Notes under the pieces: model-generated | What the model was told of the DNA's origin: nothing | The model's database searches: none | The model's input: only the letters and a program-made list of their open reading frames with translations | From: an uncultured Marinilabiliaceae bacterium | GTDB taxonomy: Bacteria; Bacteroidota; Bacteroidia; Bacteroidales; Marinilabiliaceae | Direction: 5' to 3' | Assembly (NCBI GenBank): GCA_905235955.1 | Contig: CAJONN010000007.1 | Span: 1-31,586 of the forward strand | Length of the DNA stretch: 31,586 nt | Program-made: the position numbers and the translations under genes | Shown here: piece by piece, positions 8,557 to 19,400 of the stretch | Layout: each line of letters starts with the position of its first letter | Numbering within the stretch: position 1 is the first letter of the stretch

Positions 8557-11181
8557 TTGTTTTTATTGATGTTGTTATTGCTCCAAACAAATATCTGTGC
8601 GCAAGATGAGCAAAATGTGCTAAGTTTGCCAATAAAGCTAACGAGCTCATATAGTGGTAATTGTAAGCAGTTGCTCTCGCTCGTCGAAAACCAGACGGGT
8701 ATAACCATAAGTTATAGCAGCAAGGTCTACGCCAACCAAAATGTGAGTGTGGCTATTGGCACATACACCCTGCACGATGTGCTTTCGCAAATCTTCTCGC
8801 GCTTGCCTGTGCGCTATGTTGTGAGGGGGCAAAAAGTGATAGTTGCTCCGGTGAAACCACGTTATTTTACGCTTAGTGGCTACTGCAAAGATGCTTTGTC
8901 GGGCGAGGTGCTGATAGGTGCCAACGTCTACGATACATTGCTCTATGTGGGGCAAGCTACCAATGGCTATGGCTTTTTTAGTTTCATATTGCCCGAAGGA
9001 CAAAGTGCAATCAGAGCATCGTTTGTAGGCTACAAAACTGTAAATCTTACGCTTGATATGCGAGCAGATACAATATTGAGTATCAGTATGTTGCCTTCAG
9101 TGCAGATGAGTGATGTGACTATTGCTGCTGACCGTGAGCCCTACGAGCGCAGTAGTGGCAAGAGTGTGAGCTTGAGCATGGAACAGATAAAAAGAGCACC
9201 GTCGTTGCTGGGCGAAACTGATGTGATAAGGTCGTTGGAGTGTACGCCGGGCGTGCATGGCGGCGAAGAGGGCTTTGGCGGAATGAGCGTCAGAGGTGGC
9301 AATGCCGACGAAAATATTGTTTTGCTTGACGATGTGCTTCTCTATAGCCCTAATCATCTGCTGGGGCTCTATTCGGTTTTTAACTCTGAGAGTGTCAATA
9401 GTGCCGAACTTATCAAGAGTGGTTTCTCTGCACGCTATGGTGGCAGAATATCGTCGGTGCTCGATGTAAAGATGCGCGAGGGCAATATGAAGCGTTTTTC
9501 GGGCAATGCCAACATTGGTGTTTTGTCGTCGAATGCTACATTTGAAGGTCCGGTGCTGAAAGATAAAATGTCGTTTATATTGTCGGCTCGGCGCACATAT
9601 TTTGATGTTTTTTCTAATCAGATACAACGCAATGTCGATAATCAATATTCGTTTTGCTTCTACGATATTCATGCCAAAGTCAATTATATTCTTTCGCCCA
9701 AAAATAGGCTCTATGCAGGTTTGTTTGTGGGCTACGATAAGTTTGGCTATGGCTACAATTATCGGGATGTTGTGATAGATTATGAAGGTGAAATATCAAA
9801 AAAAATATCAATCAACGACAAGCAAAAGATACAGTGGGGCAATATTGTAGGTTCGTTGCGTTGGAATCATATATTTGGTTCGTCGTTGTTTTCAAACACA
9901 ACTCTCTCGATGAGCCGATATAGGTTTTGGAATATGCAAACCAACTATGTCGACCGAGGCAATGTGAAGTATCGTAACGGCTATTATAGCGGCATCAACG
10001 ATATAAATGCACGTATCGACTTCAATTGGTATACGCCTTTCATGCCAAGTGTGATAAGATGGGGCGTGTGGGCTGTTTATCATAGGTTCAATCCGGGCAT
10101 TTCGGTGCACAATACCAATTTGAGCGAAACTGACTCTGCGTATGTTGACTATGATGATGCTGACCGAATGCAAAAAAAACGTATCTATAGGCTTGAAAAT
10201 CATGCCTATGTCGAAGATGAAATGATTTTTGATAGGTGGAGTGTCAATGTAGGGTTGCATCTGTCGGCCATGCATACGCCCAACGACAATGGCATCTATA
10301 TGCGTGCCGAGCCTCGTTTGCAAGTAGGCTACACCACAAGTAACAATACGCACATCTCGGTGAGTTATTCAGATATGACGCAGTTCTTGCAACAAGTACG
10401 TGTGTCGTCGGTTGCCTCGCCAGCCGACTTGTGGGTGCCTGTAGCGGTGAACGCTGGCGTACCGCATTCTATTCAAATAGCTGGCAATGTGGTCTGGAAT
10501 ATGCCATTCGACTTAGAGATTACAACAAGTTTGTATTGGAAGAAAAACTATAATTTGCAAACCTATCGCACTACGCAAATGATAGAGTTGTTGCTCAATA
10601 CTGACTGGGATGCGATGTTTTGCATAGGCAAAGGACATACGCATGGTGCTGAGCTCTTTTTGCATCGGAAGAGAGGACGTTTCTCTGGCTTTGCTGGCTA
10701 TTCGTTTATGCGTTCAGTAGCCAAATTTGACGAGATAAACAACGGTGAAGAGTTTTTGGCCGACAACGACCGCACTCACTCCGTATCGTTGTTGGGTAGG
10801 TTTATGATTACTGACAATATTGATGTGAGTGCCCTATGGAAATATAGCACAGGATTGCCAGTTACTATATCAGACAACAAATACGTCATAATACCCGACA
10901 ATGGCGAGCGCTACTCGTATGCAGTAGAGGGTAAGCGCAATGCTTATCGCATGCCATCGTCGCACACACTCAACATTGGCGTCAACATACGCAAGCACAA
11001 AGGCAATACTGAGCGTTGCGTAAGTTTTGGCATTAGCAACATATATGCACACCAGAATCCGATGTTTGTATATTGGGAAAATAAAAATGCTGGCACTGAT
11101 TTGCCCGAAGAGTATAAGCTAAAGCAATTTAGCCTCATAGCTTGGCCTTGGCCTTATCTGAAATATAGTATAAACTTCTGA
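8545..11181 (+). CDS. TonB-dependent outer-membrane receptor with STN and carboxypeptidase-regulatory-like domains
   Basis: The 878-aa protein imports an unknown ligand across the outer membrane using TonB energy. Segments in order are: signal peptide (1-20, ending NICAQ), STN domain (about 28-102), carboxypeptidase-regulatory-like domain (about 107-183), plug (about 190-310, with GGMSVRGGNADENIVLLDDV) and C-terminal beta-barrel. The STN domain is the part that contacts FecR-type regulators, which fits the gene upstream. The DUF4249 lipoprotein gene overlaps its stop by one base, so they are translationally coupled. The ATG at 8545 gives the cleanest signal peptide. An in-frame ATG at 8497 would add 16 aa, and the frame stays open back to a TTG at 8470. 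The ligand cannot be predicted. Confidence 0.9.
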   Translation: MRLLLFLLMLLLLQTNICAQDEQNVLSLPIKLTSSYSGNCKQLLSLVENQTGITISYSSKVYANQNVSVAIGTYTLHDVLSQIFSRLPVRYVVRGQKVIVAPVKPRYFTLSGYCKDALSGEVLIGANVYDTLLYVGQATNGYGFFSFILPEGQSAIRASFVGYKTVNLTLDMRADTILSISMLPSVQMSDVTIAADREPYERSSGKSVSLSMEQIKRAPSLLGETDVIRSLECTPGVHGGEEGFGGMSVRGGNADENIVLLDDVLLYSPNHLLGLYSVFNSESVNSAELIKSGFSARYGGRISSVLDVKMREGNMKRFSGNANIGVLSSNATFEGPVLKDKMSFILSARRTYFDVFSNQIQRNVDNQYSFCFYDIHAKVNYILSPKNRLYAGLFVGYDKFGYGYNYRDVVIDYEGEISKKISINDKQKIQWGNIVGSLRWNHIFGSSLFSNTTLSMSRYRFWNMQTNYVDRGNVKYRNGYYSGINDINARIDFNWYTPFMPSVIRWGVWAVYHRFNPGISVHNTNLSETDSAYVDYDDADRMQKKRIYRLENHAYVEDEMIFDRWSVNVGLHLSAMHTPNDNGIYMRAEPRLQVGYTTSNNTHISVSYSDMTQFLQQVRVSSVASPADLWVPVAVNAGVPHSIQIAGNVVWNMPFDLEITTSLYWKKNYNLQTYRTTQMIELLLNTDWDAMFCIGKGHTHGAELFLHRKRGRFSGFAGYSFMRSVAKFDEINNGEEFLADNDRTHSVSLLGRFMITDNIDVSALWKYSTGLPVTISDNKYVIIPDNGERYSYAVEGKRNAYRMPSSHTLNIGVNIRKHKGNTERCVSFGISNIYAHQNPMFVYWENKNAGTDLPEEYKLKQFSLIAWPWPYLKYSINF

Positions 11182-12089
11182 TGTTCAAAATGATGCAACG
11201 ACTGATATACATATTGACATTCGTCGCTACACTGACTCTAAGCAGTTGCGAAACAGACTCAGATATAGAACTGAACGAGGTGAATAACTATGTGCTTACG
11301 GCGTTGGTTTATCCAGATAGTGTTGTGAATGTATATGCTTATAAATCAGTGTCGTATGATAGCAAGGTGGACTATGTGCCAATAGCTAATGCCTACGTAG
11401 CAATGAGCATAAACGATGTTGTTGTTGATACATTGTCATTGCTCAGCAACAACTACCGCATTACCTTTGCGCAGCACAACATCGCAAGTGGCGACAAAGT
11501 TAGGATATCAGTTGTTGACAATAGCCAAAAGCAACTCTGCTCAGCCACCACTACAATGCTTGCTCCGTTGCCCATCAGCGATGTGAGTTATTCAGTGCAA
11601 ACGTCTGATACTGATACACTTCAAAATATAACAATAAGCTTTAGCGAACCTGCTGAAACCATAGATTATTATCAGATCAAAGCTCGCCTTCACGAACAAC
11701 TATCTGACGGCACAGAGATAATACGCCCATTAGAATGCGATTTTTACGATTATCTTTTCTATATTGCAAAGTCAACACTCAACATAACAAACACTTCGAT
11801 GCCCGATGGCATTTTTACTGATGAACTAACAAATGGGCGCAACACTCGCATATCGTTCAACATAGCGCAACGCAACCTTGTGCCCACACAAAACAACTCT
11901 GAACTGACACTTGAAATATTGCTATATAGGCATACATACGACTATTATAATTTTCTGCTCACATCGTATATGGTCAGAGAATATTTAATTTTGCCAGTGT
12001 TTGGAGTCTCATCAGTCTATTCCAACGTAGAAAATGGCGTAGGAATAGTTAGCGGAATGGCAGTGAGCACATACAAACTAAACTTGTGA
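11181..12089 (+). CDS. DUF4249 outer-membrane lipoprotein, partner of the TonB receptor
   Basis: The 302-aa protein starts with a lipoprotein signal peptide whose lipobox LSSC places the lipidated cysteine at C23, followed by ETDSD. The remainder is beta-rich, beginning with a DUF4249-like stretch (ELNEVNNYVLTALVYPDS) and continuing into immunoglobulin-like strands. DUF4249 genes commonly follow TonB receptors of this class in Bacteroidetes and are thought to be surface-exposed accessory lipoproteins, perhaps in ligand capture. The start overlaps the receptor stop (TGATG). Alternative starts at codons 4 and 5 would also leave a usable signal peptide. Confidence 0.8.
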   Translation: MFKMMQRLIYILTFVATLTLSSCETDSDIELNEVNNYVLTALVYPDSVVNVYAYKSVSYDSKVDYVPIANAYVAMSINDVVVDTLSLLSNNYRITFAQHNIASGDKVRISVVDNSQKQLCSATTTMLAPLPISDVSYSVQTSDTDTLQNITISFSEPAETIDYYQIKARLHEQLSDGTEIIRPLECDFYDYLFYIAKSTLNITNTSMPDGIFTDELTNGRNTRISFNIAQRNLVPTQNNSELTLEILLYRHTYDYYNFLLTSYMVREYLILPVFGVSSVYSNVENGVGIVSGMAVSTYKLNL

Positions 12090-12125
12090 AATAAAAAAAA
12101 TATAAAACAACACCCACACATAGCT

Positions 12126-13073
12126 ATGACAATGGAACAAACAAAAGTGCTAATAATAGGTTCAGGACCAGCAGGTTATACGGCAGCAATATATGCTTCG
12201 CGTGCCAACTTAAAGCCTATTCTGATAGAAGGAACGCAACCCGGCGGACAACTTACCACTACTACCATTGTAGAAAACTATCCGGGCTTTGCTGACGGCA
12301 TCGATGGCACACAACTTATGATGCAGATGCGCACTCAGGCAGAAAAGTTTGGCACCGACATACGTTATGGCAGTGTGGCATCAGTTGACATGAGCACACA
12401 CCCATTCAAAGTTTTATCTGACGACAACAATTTGATAGAAGCTCAAACAATAATCATAGCCACAGGCGCATCGCCAAAATATTTGGGCTTGGAGAGCGAA
12501 AAACGCTTTGCCGGCATTGGCGTATCAGCTTGTGCTACGTGCGATGGATTTTTCTACAGAGGAAAAAACGTAGCAGTAGTTGGTGGTGGCGATACGGCTG
12601 TAGAAGAAGCTATATATTTGTCAGGTCTTGCCAAGCAAGTATATCTCATAGTGCGCCGTAGCGAACTGCGCGCCTCAAAAGCTATGCAAGCCAAGCTCAG
12701 TACAGTGGCAAACATAGCAGTGCTTTATGAGCATCAGACCAAAGAACTCAAAGGTTCTGACAACGGACTTGAAAAAGCTGTGCTTATATATAAAAAAAAC
12801 ACCCCCGAAGAGAAAACTATTGAAATAGAGATAGATGGATTCTTTTTGGCAATAGGACATACACCTAACACTACACTATTCCCCAATGTAGCAACCGACG
12901 AGCAAGGCTTCATCAAAGTAGATGGTGCAACCTCGCACACCAACATCGACGGCGTTTTTGCCTGTGGCGACGTGTGCGACCCTCGCTATCGTCAGGCCAT
13001 TACAGCAGCAGCCAGTGGTTGCCGAGCTGCCAAAGATGCTGAACTTTGGCTCATCAGAAATGATGCTCATTGA
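12126..13073 (+). CDS. trxB: Thioredoxin reductase
   Basis: TrxB reduces thioredoxin with NADPH through FAD and a redox-active disulfide. It has 315 aa, the normal size. The FAD-binding GSGPAGYTAA is at about 12-21, the redox motif CATC at C136-C139, the NADPH-binding GGGDTAVEEA near residue 153, and the C-terminal FAD motif GVFACGDV near residue 277. It is cytoplasmic. The annotated start is the first ATG (MTMEQTK); a second ATG two codons later is equally possible. tilS overlaps its end. Confidence 0.96.
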   Translation: MTMEQTKVLIIGSGPAGYTAAIYASRANLKPILIEGTQPGGQLTTTTIVENYPGFADGIDGTQLMMQMRTQAEKFGTDIRYGSVASVDMSTHPFKVLSDDNNLIEAQTIIIATGASPKYLGLESEKRFAGIGVSACATCDGFFYRGKNVAVVGGGDTAVEEAIYLSGLAKQVYLIVRRSELRASKAMQAKLSTVANIAVLYEHQTKELKGSDNGLEKAVLIYKKNTPEEKTIEIEIDGFFLAIGHTPNTTLFPNVATDEQGFIKVDGATSHTNIDGVFACGDVCDPRYRQAITAAASGCRAAKDAELWLIRNDAH

Positions 13074-14406
13074 GGAAAATATTTTGCAGAAAAAAATGGA
13101 ACAAGATAATGTTATAAACCGAAATCAAGGTCTGCTCGTTGCAATAAGTGGCGGTGCCGATAGTGTAGCAATGCTACATTACTTGGTAAACAAAGGATAT
13201 TATTGCATAGCAGCACATTGCAACTTCCACCTGCGTGGCGAAGAGTCAGACCGCGACGAACTCTTTGTTCGCCAATTTTGCGACAGCTTAAGTGTGCCAC
13301 TTCATGTGGTGCAATTTGATACAAAAAAATACGCCACTGAGCGCAAACTATCAATAGAAATGGCAGCGCGCGAGCTGCGTTACCAATGGTTTTTCAAGCT
13401 CATAGAGCAGATGAACCTGCAAGGCGTAGCTGTGGCTCATCATGCTGACGATGCCGCCGAAACCTTTCTTCTCAACCTCGTCAGAGGCACAGGCATCAGA
13501 GGACTTACGGGCATGAAGTTTAGGCAAGGACGCGTATTGCGCCCAATGTTGCGCTATTCGAGGCAAGACATTGAGCTCTATTGTAGGGCACACAAACTCA
13601 AATATGTTACTGACTCTACCAACGCCTCCGATGCCTACACCCGCAACCGCATAAGGCACAACGTAGTGCCACAGTTCAAAGCCATCAACCCATCGTTTTT
13701 GGCAACAATGCGTGGCAATATGGAGCATCTGAACCAAATATTTAGCATGTTCGATATGCAAGTGCGTCAATTTGCCAAGCGTGCTGTAGTAGAATTCGAT
13801 GGGCAAACACTCATATCGATGGAGCACATCAAAGAACTGCCCATAGCCGAACCATACATCTTTGAATTGCTCTTTGTCAAAGGCTTCAACTCAGATACTG
13901 TGCGCAAAATAGCTCGCTGCGTCGACCAAGAACGTTGGGGACGCATATTCTTTGCACCGCAATACAGAGCCATCGTCGACCGATACAACATCGTTATCGT
14001 TCCGCGCGACAAAGAGATAGAAGAACGCGAATTTGACATAGAGCAAGAACAAAGCGAAATATTCACACCACTCCACATGGAGCTTACCCAAAAAGCTAAG
14101 CCTGAAGGATTTGAATTTTCGCGCGACAACAACATAGCCCATTTCAATGCCGACAAAGTAACATATCCGCTCACATTGCGCCGATGGAGAAAAGGCGACA
14201 CATTCCGCCCACTGGGCATGAAAGGCTTCAAAAAACTATCTGATTTCTTTGTCGACCAAAAGAAAAGTCAAATAGAAAAAGAAAACACATGGCTACTCGA
14301 AAGTGGTGGCGAGATAATGTGGATAGTGGGGCAACGCATCGACGACCGATTCAAAGTAACCGACAAATGCAAAGACATTTTGGAGGTAGCAATTGTTACT
14401 GAATGA
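13063..14406 (+). CDS. tilS: tRNA(Ile)-lysidine synthetase
   Basis: TilS converts C34 of the AUA-reading tRNA-Ile to lysidine using ATP and lysine, an essential step. The protein is 447 aa from this start. The PP-loop SGGADS is at 29-34, HCNFHLRGEESDRDE follows, then AHHADDAAET. The substrate-binding C-terminal domain carries TFRPLGMKG and KKLSDFFVDQK. The chosen ATG overlaps trxB by 11 bases; ATGs at 13060 and 13096 are alternatives, and the frame is open further back only by chance inside trxB. The family usually has about 25 residues before SGG, which favours 13060 or 13063. Confidence 0.93.
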   Translation: MLIEENILQKKMEQDNVINRNQGLLVAISGGADSVAMLHYLVNKGYYCIAAHCNFHLRGEESDRDELFVRQFCDSLSVPLHVVQFDTKKYATERKLSIEMAARELRYQWFFKLIEQMNLQGVAVAHHADDAAETFLLNLVRGTGIRGLTGMKFRQGRVLRPMLRYSRQDIELYCRAHKLKYVTDSTNASDAYTRNRIRHNVVPQFKAINPSFLATMRGNMEHLNQIFSMFDMQVRQFAKRAVVEFDGQTLISMEHIKELPIAEPYIFELLFVKGFNSDTVRKIARCVDQERWGRIFFAPQYRAIVDRYNIVIVPRDKEIEEREFDIEQEQSEIFTPLHMELTQKAKPEGFEFSRDNNIAHFNADKVTYPLTLRRWRKGDTFRPLGMKGFKKLSDFFVDQKKSQIEKENTWLLESGGEIMWIVGQRIDDRFKVTDKCKDILEVAIVTE

Positions 14407-14433
14407 AAAAAATCCAAGCAAAAACATATAATT

Positions 14434-15114
14434 ATGGCAAGCAAAAAAGCTAACGAAATAGTAGCAGCACTGCAAGCAAAAGCCGTGCTCAAAAACGAGA
14501 TAATGAACGTGGCAGCCACATCGTTCAAAGAACTCAACCACGTAATGGACCTTATGGTTGACGAATACAATGCGCAACTCGACGGACAAGTGAAAGTAGA
14601 ACTCATCAAACCCAGCGAACGCATATTGCGCATCAATGCCGATGAAGATACACTCATAATGTCGTTGCAAACAGGTGTATATCAGTTTGACCGCGACCAT
14701 GAAGCATGGCAAACCGACTACGTAAAATCAAATGCTGCATACTCCTATGTTTGCGTTGTAAATATCTACAACTTCTTGAGCGACTCGTTTAAATATGACC
14801 GCGACGAAGACCTTGGCTACCTCGTAGCACGCGTTTTTATCAACGTAGAAGGCGCATTCTTTGTTGAAGGCAAACGTCAGCGCGGCATGGGCTACAAAGA
14901 CTATGGCAAGAAAAAACTCGATGCCAACAATTGGCGCAAAATAATTGAAACTGCACTCAAATATTGCATCGATTTCGATATGCTCGTGCCACCCTACGAC
15001 AATGTCAAAGTTACTGACCTTGCTCACATGAGCCTCGAAATAATGTCGTCGAAAACTAAGACCGGCAAGCGACTTGGCTTCCAATTCAACTCTGACGATG
15101 TGAAAGGCAACTGA
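14434..15114 (+). CDS. Unrecognised 226-aa cytoplasmic protein
   Basis: I do not recognise this family. There is no signal peptide, membrane segment or clear catalytic motif. The N-terminal third is helical and charged (NEIVAALQAKAVLKNEIMNV). The middle contains aromatic-rich strands, and the C-terminus is lysine-rich (SSKTKTGKRLGFQF). Codon use and composition match trxB, tilS and pepT, so it looks like a resident gene. It starts 27 bases after tilS and ends 42 bases before pepT. Confidence 0.8.
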   Translation: MASKKANEIVAALQAKAVLKNEIMNVAATSFKELNHVMDLMVDEYNAQLDGQVKVELIKPSERILRINADEDTLIMSLQTGVYQFDRDHEAWQTDYVKSNAAYSYVCVVNIYNFLSDSFKYDRDEDLGYLVARVFINVEGAFFVEGKRQRGMGYKDYGKKKLDANNWRKIIETALKYCIDFDMLVPPYDNVKVTDLAHMSLEIMSSKTKTGKRLGFQFNSDDVKGN

Positions 15115-15156
15115 GCCTAATTCCCTTTTTCCGTTTTGAAAATAAAAACACTATAT

Positions 15157-16380
15157 ATGAATATTTTAGACAGATTTATAGGTTATGCCAAAACCTATAC
15201 AGAGAGTGATGAAAATACCGGATTAGCTCCATCTACACCTCAACAAATGTATTTCGCAGAAACACTTGCAGAAGAACTGAAAAATATTGGTATGCAAGAT
15301 GTTACGTTGAGCGAATATGGCTACGTAATGGCAACGTTGCCAGCCAACAACGGCATCAACAAACCAGTTGTAGGCTTCATTGCTCACATGGATACATCGC
15401 CCGATATGAGTGGCAAAAACGTCAAACCACGCATCGTTACAGCCTACGACGGCAAAGACATTGTGCTCAATAATGAACTCGACATTGTGCTCAGTCCTGA
15501 CGAATTTCCAGAAATGCTACACTATGTGGGGCAAGACCTTGTAGTTACCGATGGCACTACACTCTTAGGCGCTGACGACAAAGCAGGCATAGCAGCCATA
15601 GTTAGTGGCATGGAATATCTCATATCTCACCCAGAAATAAAGCACGGCACCATACGCATCGCCTTCACGCCCGACGAAGAGATAGGGCAGGGGGCTGACC
15701 ACTTTGATGTACCAGCATTTGGTGCCGACTTTGCCTACACCATCGACGGCGGCGAGGTTGGCGAACTTGAGTTTGAAACATTCAATGCAGCTGCCGCTTC
15801 AGTTGTTTTTCATGGAAGAAACGTGCATCCGGGTTCGGCTTACAAAAAAATGCACAACTCAATGCGCATTGCTACCACATTTATGAGCATGCTCCCTCGC
15901 CACGATACACCCGAACATACGCAAGGTTACGACGGCTTCTATCACCTTACCGATATGGTTGGCGAAGTTGAACTCACACAGCTGCATTACATCATCAGAG
16001 ACTTCGATCGTAACCGATTTGAAGGTCGCAAACGCGAAATAGAACACTGCGTCAATCGCATCAACGCTGAATACGGACAAGGCACTGCCGAAATCGAAAT
16101 CAAAGACCAATACTACAATATGCGCGAAAAAATAGAGCCCGTAATGCACATTGTAGAACTTGCTAAGCAAGCTATGAAAGATTGTGGCATAGAACCCAAA
16201 GTGCAACCCGTCAGAGGCGGTACGGATGGTGCACGACTATCGTTTATGGGATTGCCTACACCCAACATATTTGCTGGCGGACTCAACTTCCACGGCAAGT
16301 ATGAATTCTTGCCAGTGCCAAGCCTCGAAAAAGCTATGCAAGTGATAGTGAAAATAGCTGAACTTGTAACAAAAAATTGA
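15157..16380 (+). CDS. pepT: Peptidase T (tripeptide aminopeptidase, M20B)
   Basis: PepT removes the N-terminal residue from tripeptides in the cytoplasm using two zinc ions. The 407-aa length matches E. coli PepT (408). Zinc ligands and catalytic residues are in place: H77 and D79 (AHMDTSPD), D140 (GADDKAG), E174-E175 (TPDEEIG), D197 (TIDGGE), and a C-terminal histidine in [11 protein letters not shown]. The ATG at 15157 was preferred over an in-frame TTG at 15136 because it gives the family N-terminus ([18 protein letters not shown]). Confidence 0.96.
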   Translation: MNILDRFIGYAKTYTESDENTGLAPSTPQQMYFAETLAEELKNIGMQDVTLSEYGYVMATLPANNGINKPVVGFIAHMDTSPDMSGKNVKPRIVTAYDGKDIVLNNELDIVLSPDEFPEMLHYVGQDLVVTDGTTLLGADDKAGIAAIVSGMEYLISHPEIKHGTIRIAFTPDEEIGQGADHFDVPAFGADFAYTIDGGEVGELEFETFNAAAASVVFHGRNVHPGSAYKKMHNSMRIATTFMSMLPRHDTPEHTQGYDGFYHLTDMVGEVELTQLHYIIRDFDRNRFEGRKREIEHCVNRINAEYGQGTAEIEIKDQYYNMREKIEPVMHIVELAKQAMKDCGIEPKVQPVRGGTDGARLSFMGLPTPNIFAGGLNFHGKYEFLPVPSLEKAMQVIVKIAELVTKN

Positions 16381-16446
16381 TAATCATACAGTTATAAATC
16401 AGGAATAGCCTTTTTGATATAGCACAGAATAAAGCACAGAAGGTTG

Positions 16447-19400
16447 ATGAATACAAAGGATATTTATGACAAAATAATAAGCATATCAGAGGGGCATACC
16501 AATCATCAGTTGGCTGTGCGTCATCTGTGTGCAGTGTTGTCAGAGCTTAGTGGCTGCTCATCAATGCGCATAGGGTTCGATGGCGAGTGGTATTGCTCTG
16601 ACGATTTTAGCACTACGCCCAACTGCCGGCAACGCATCTTGCCCATGCGTCAAGGCGGTAGGCTTACCATCGAATTTTACTTTCCTACAGCTGCTTGCGG
16701 TTTGTTTGATAATGCACAAGCCGATGGTAGCCTCGATGTGGTTCTCAATATGCTCAAAGGTTACTTCACGGGCATTATGCTCGACCAAATTGCCTTTCAG
16801 CATCGCGAACGCAAAAAAGAACTTTTTGGTATCAACACCATATCGAGCATCATTGGCAACGACCTCTCAGTGAAGGATACGTTGCAGCAAATTGTCAACA
16901 TTATTCCACAATCGTGGCAATACCCAAGTGATACTTGCGCTCGCATATTGCTCGAAAATGCAACATTTGTTAGCCCCAACTTCAGCGAAACAGAGTGGTG
17001 CATAAGCGAAACATTTGTTACGCTCGACAATAAAAAAGGCATCTTACAAGTATATTATACCACTGAGAAACCAGCCTCTGACGTAGGACCATTTTTGCAC
17101 GAAGAGGTGCAACTGCTTGGCAATATGGCAAGTTTGGTTTGTGGCTACATCAACAACTACAAAGGTCGCGAACTCATCAACAACCATCCGCGTGTAGCAG
17201 CACAGCAGGTAAACGAAGATTTCCGCAAGACACTAACTACAGGCAAGCAACCCTTGCAACTCTTCTTCAACAAGCAGATACTTGAAAAGTATGTTTACCT
17301 TGATATGATGAAGTACAAAATCAAAAACATACTTTTTGTTGCCACACTCTACGATGCTTTTACACTTGAAAACGATGACTCGTTTTTTGAGCAGTTTATG
17401 GGCGAAATATATCAATATTCGCTCTTCTCATTGCCTCGCATCACTGGCGTAACATCGGCTGCCGAAGCCCTCGAACTGATGGATAGTACTCGCTTCGACC
17501 TTGCCATACTTATGGTAGGCTTGGATACGCAAGCAACGCTCAAACTTAGTGCCGACATCAAGAGTAAGCAATCAGATATTCCTGTTTTTCTTTTGCTCAA
17601 TCAAAAAAACAATCTCAAATATTTTGAAAATCTGATCAACTACACACCTTCTATTGACAAGATGTTTGTCTGGAGTGGCAACTCGCAGATACTCTTCTCT
17701 ATAGTGAAGTCGATTGAAGATAGTGCCAACGTTGAAAACGATACAAAAATCGGACTCGTGAGGGTGATATTGCTTGTTGAAGATTCGCCCATCTACTATT
17801 CAAAATATTTGCAAATACTCTTTTCTATTGTCTTCAATCAAGTGCAACGCTTGCTGGTTGAAGGCGAAGTGGAACGCAACGAGATAAACAAAATAAGCAA
17901 AATGCGCCAACGCCCCAAAATATTGCATGCGCGCAACTATGAAGATGCTATGTACATCTTTGAAAAATACAAAGATTATCTGCTTTGCGTTATCTCTGAT
18001 GTAGAGTTCGACCGCAATGGTTCTGTTGATGCACAAGCTGGCATCAAGTTGGTGGGCTACATTTTACAACAACTGCCTACTCTGCCTGCCATTTTGCAAA
18101 GTGCCGAGCCACAAAATAGGTTTATTGCTGAAAAAATGGGCGTAGAGTTTCTCAACAAAGATAGCGACACGTTGCAAACCGACCTTATGGAGTTTCTGAC
18201 TTCGCGTCTGGGCTTTGGCGACTTTATTTTCCGCAATCATAGTGGCAGACCATTGGCACGTGCCAAAGGCATCAAGGAGTTTGAAACCATCTTTCGCAAC
18301 ATACCAACCAATCTGCTTGCCGAATATTGCTATGACAATCGCATATCATCGTGGCTCATGTCGCGTGGCGAAATTCCTTTGGCAAGGCAAATAAACCCCA
18401 TTCGCTTCGACAACTATACCGACCCAGAGCTCTTCCGCGCCGATATTTTGGCTATGATGAACGACTACAGAGCCAATCGTCGACGTGGCAAAATACTTGA
18501 CTTTGACGACATCGACAACTTTGATGAGCGCAACGTCATAAGCATGGCATCAGGCTCATTGGGTGGCAAAGGACGCGGCTTGGCATTTATCAATACACTC
18601 ATTCAGAATATCGACACATCGCGTTTCGACAAGGAGATAAACATTCGAATGCCTATCACAGCTATTGTCGGAACCGACGAATTTTCACACTTCATGGAGC
18701 GTGGCAACCTCTATGAATATGCCTTTGCGGCTGATGGTAATGTGCCCAATTATCAAGAACTTAGAGAACGTTTTGCTGCCACTCCGCTAAGCGACAAGCT
18801 GATGGATAGACTCAAACGTTTCTTAGGCAAGATACATCGCCCTATAGCAGTGCGCTCATCGAGCCTCTCTGAAGATTCTATGAATCAGCCATTTGCAGGT
18901 GTATTTGATACCTATTTGGTGCCAAACAATGCTCAGACGCTCGATGAAAATGTGCAACTTGTGGCAACTGCTATCAAAATGGTTTACGCCTCAATATATT
19001 CTGAAACATCGCGCACCTACTTCCAAACTATACGCCAAAATATTGAAGCCGAAAAAATGGCTGTTGTGTTGCAAGTGCTTGTTGGCAACGACCATTCGGG
19101 CTATTACTATCCGCACGTTAGCGGCACAGCTCAGTCATACAACTATTATCCGGTGGCGCACATGAAGCCTGAAGAGGGATTTGCTGTAGCTGCCGTTGGT
19201 TTGGGCTATTATGTTGTTGGCGGTTCTAAGGCTTTCCGTTTCTCGCCCGTATGGCCTGAAATTGATACAGCTTCAACCAAAGATATGGTGAAGAATACTC
19301 AAGTGGATATGTTGGCAGTAGATTTGAGCCGAAAAGATATTGACTATGTGCACGATGGCGAGCATGCACCACTTGCAACTCTTGATATTTACGAAGCTGA

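Noticed and set aside
9097..9672. Long antisense ORF inside the TonB receptor gene, with others opposite fcl, rfbA and tilS
   Set aside because: No recognisable protein features, and each lies fully opposite a well-supported gene; open antisense frames are common at this base composition.
12922..13059. N-terminal extension of tilS back into trxB
   Set aside because: It reads trxB out of frame. TilS proteins begin only about 25 residues before the SGG loop.
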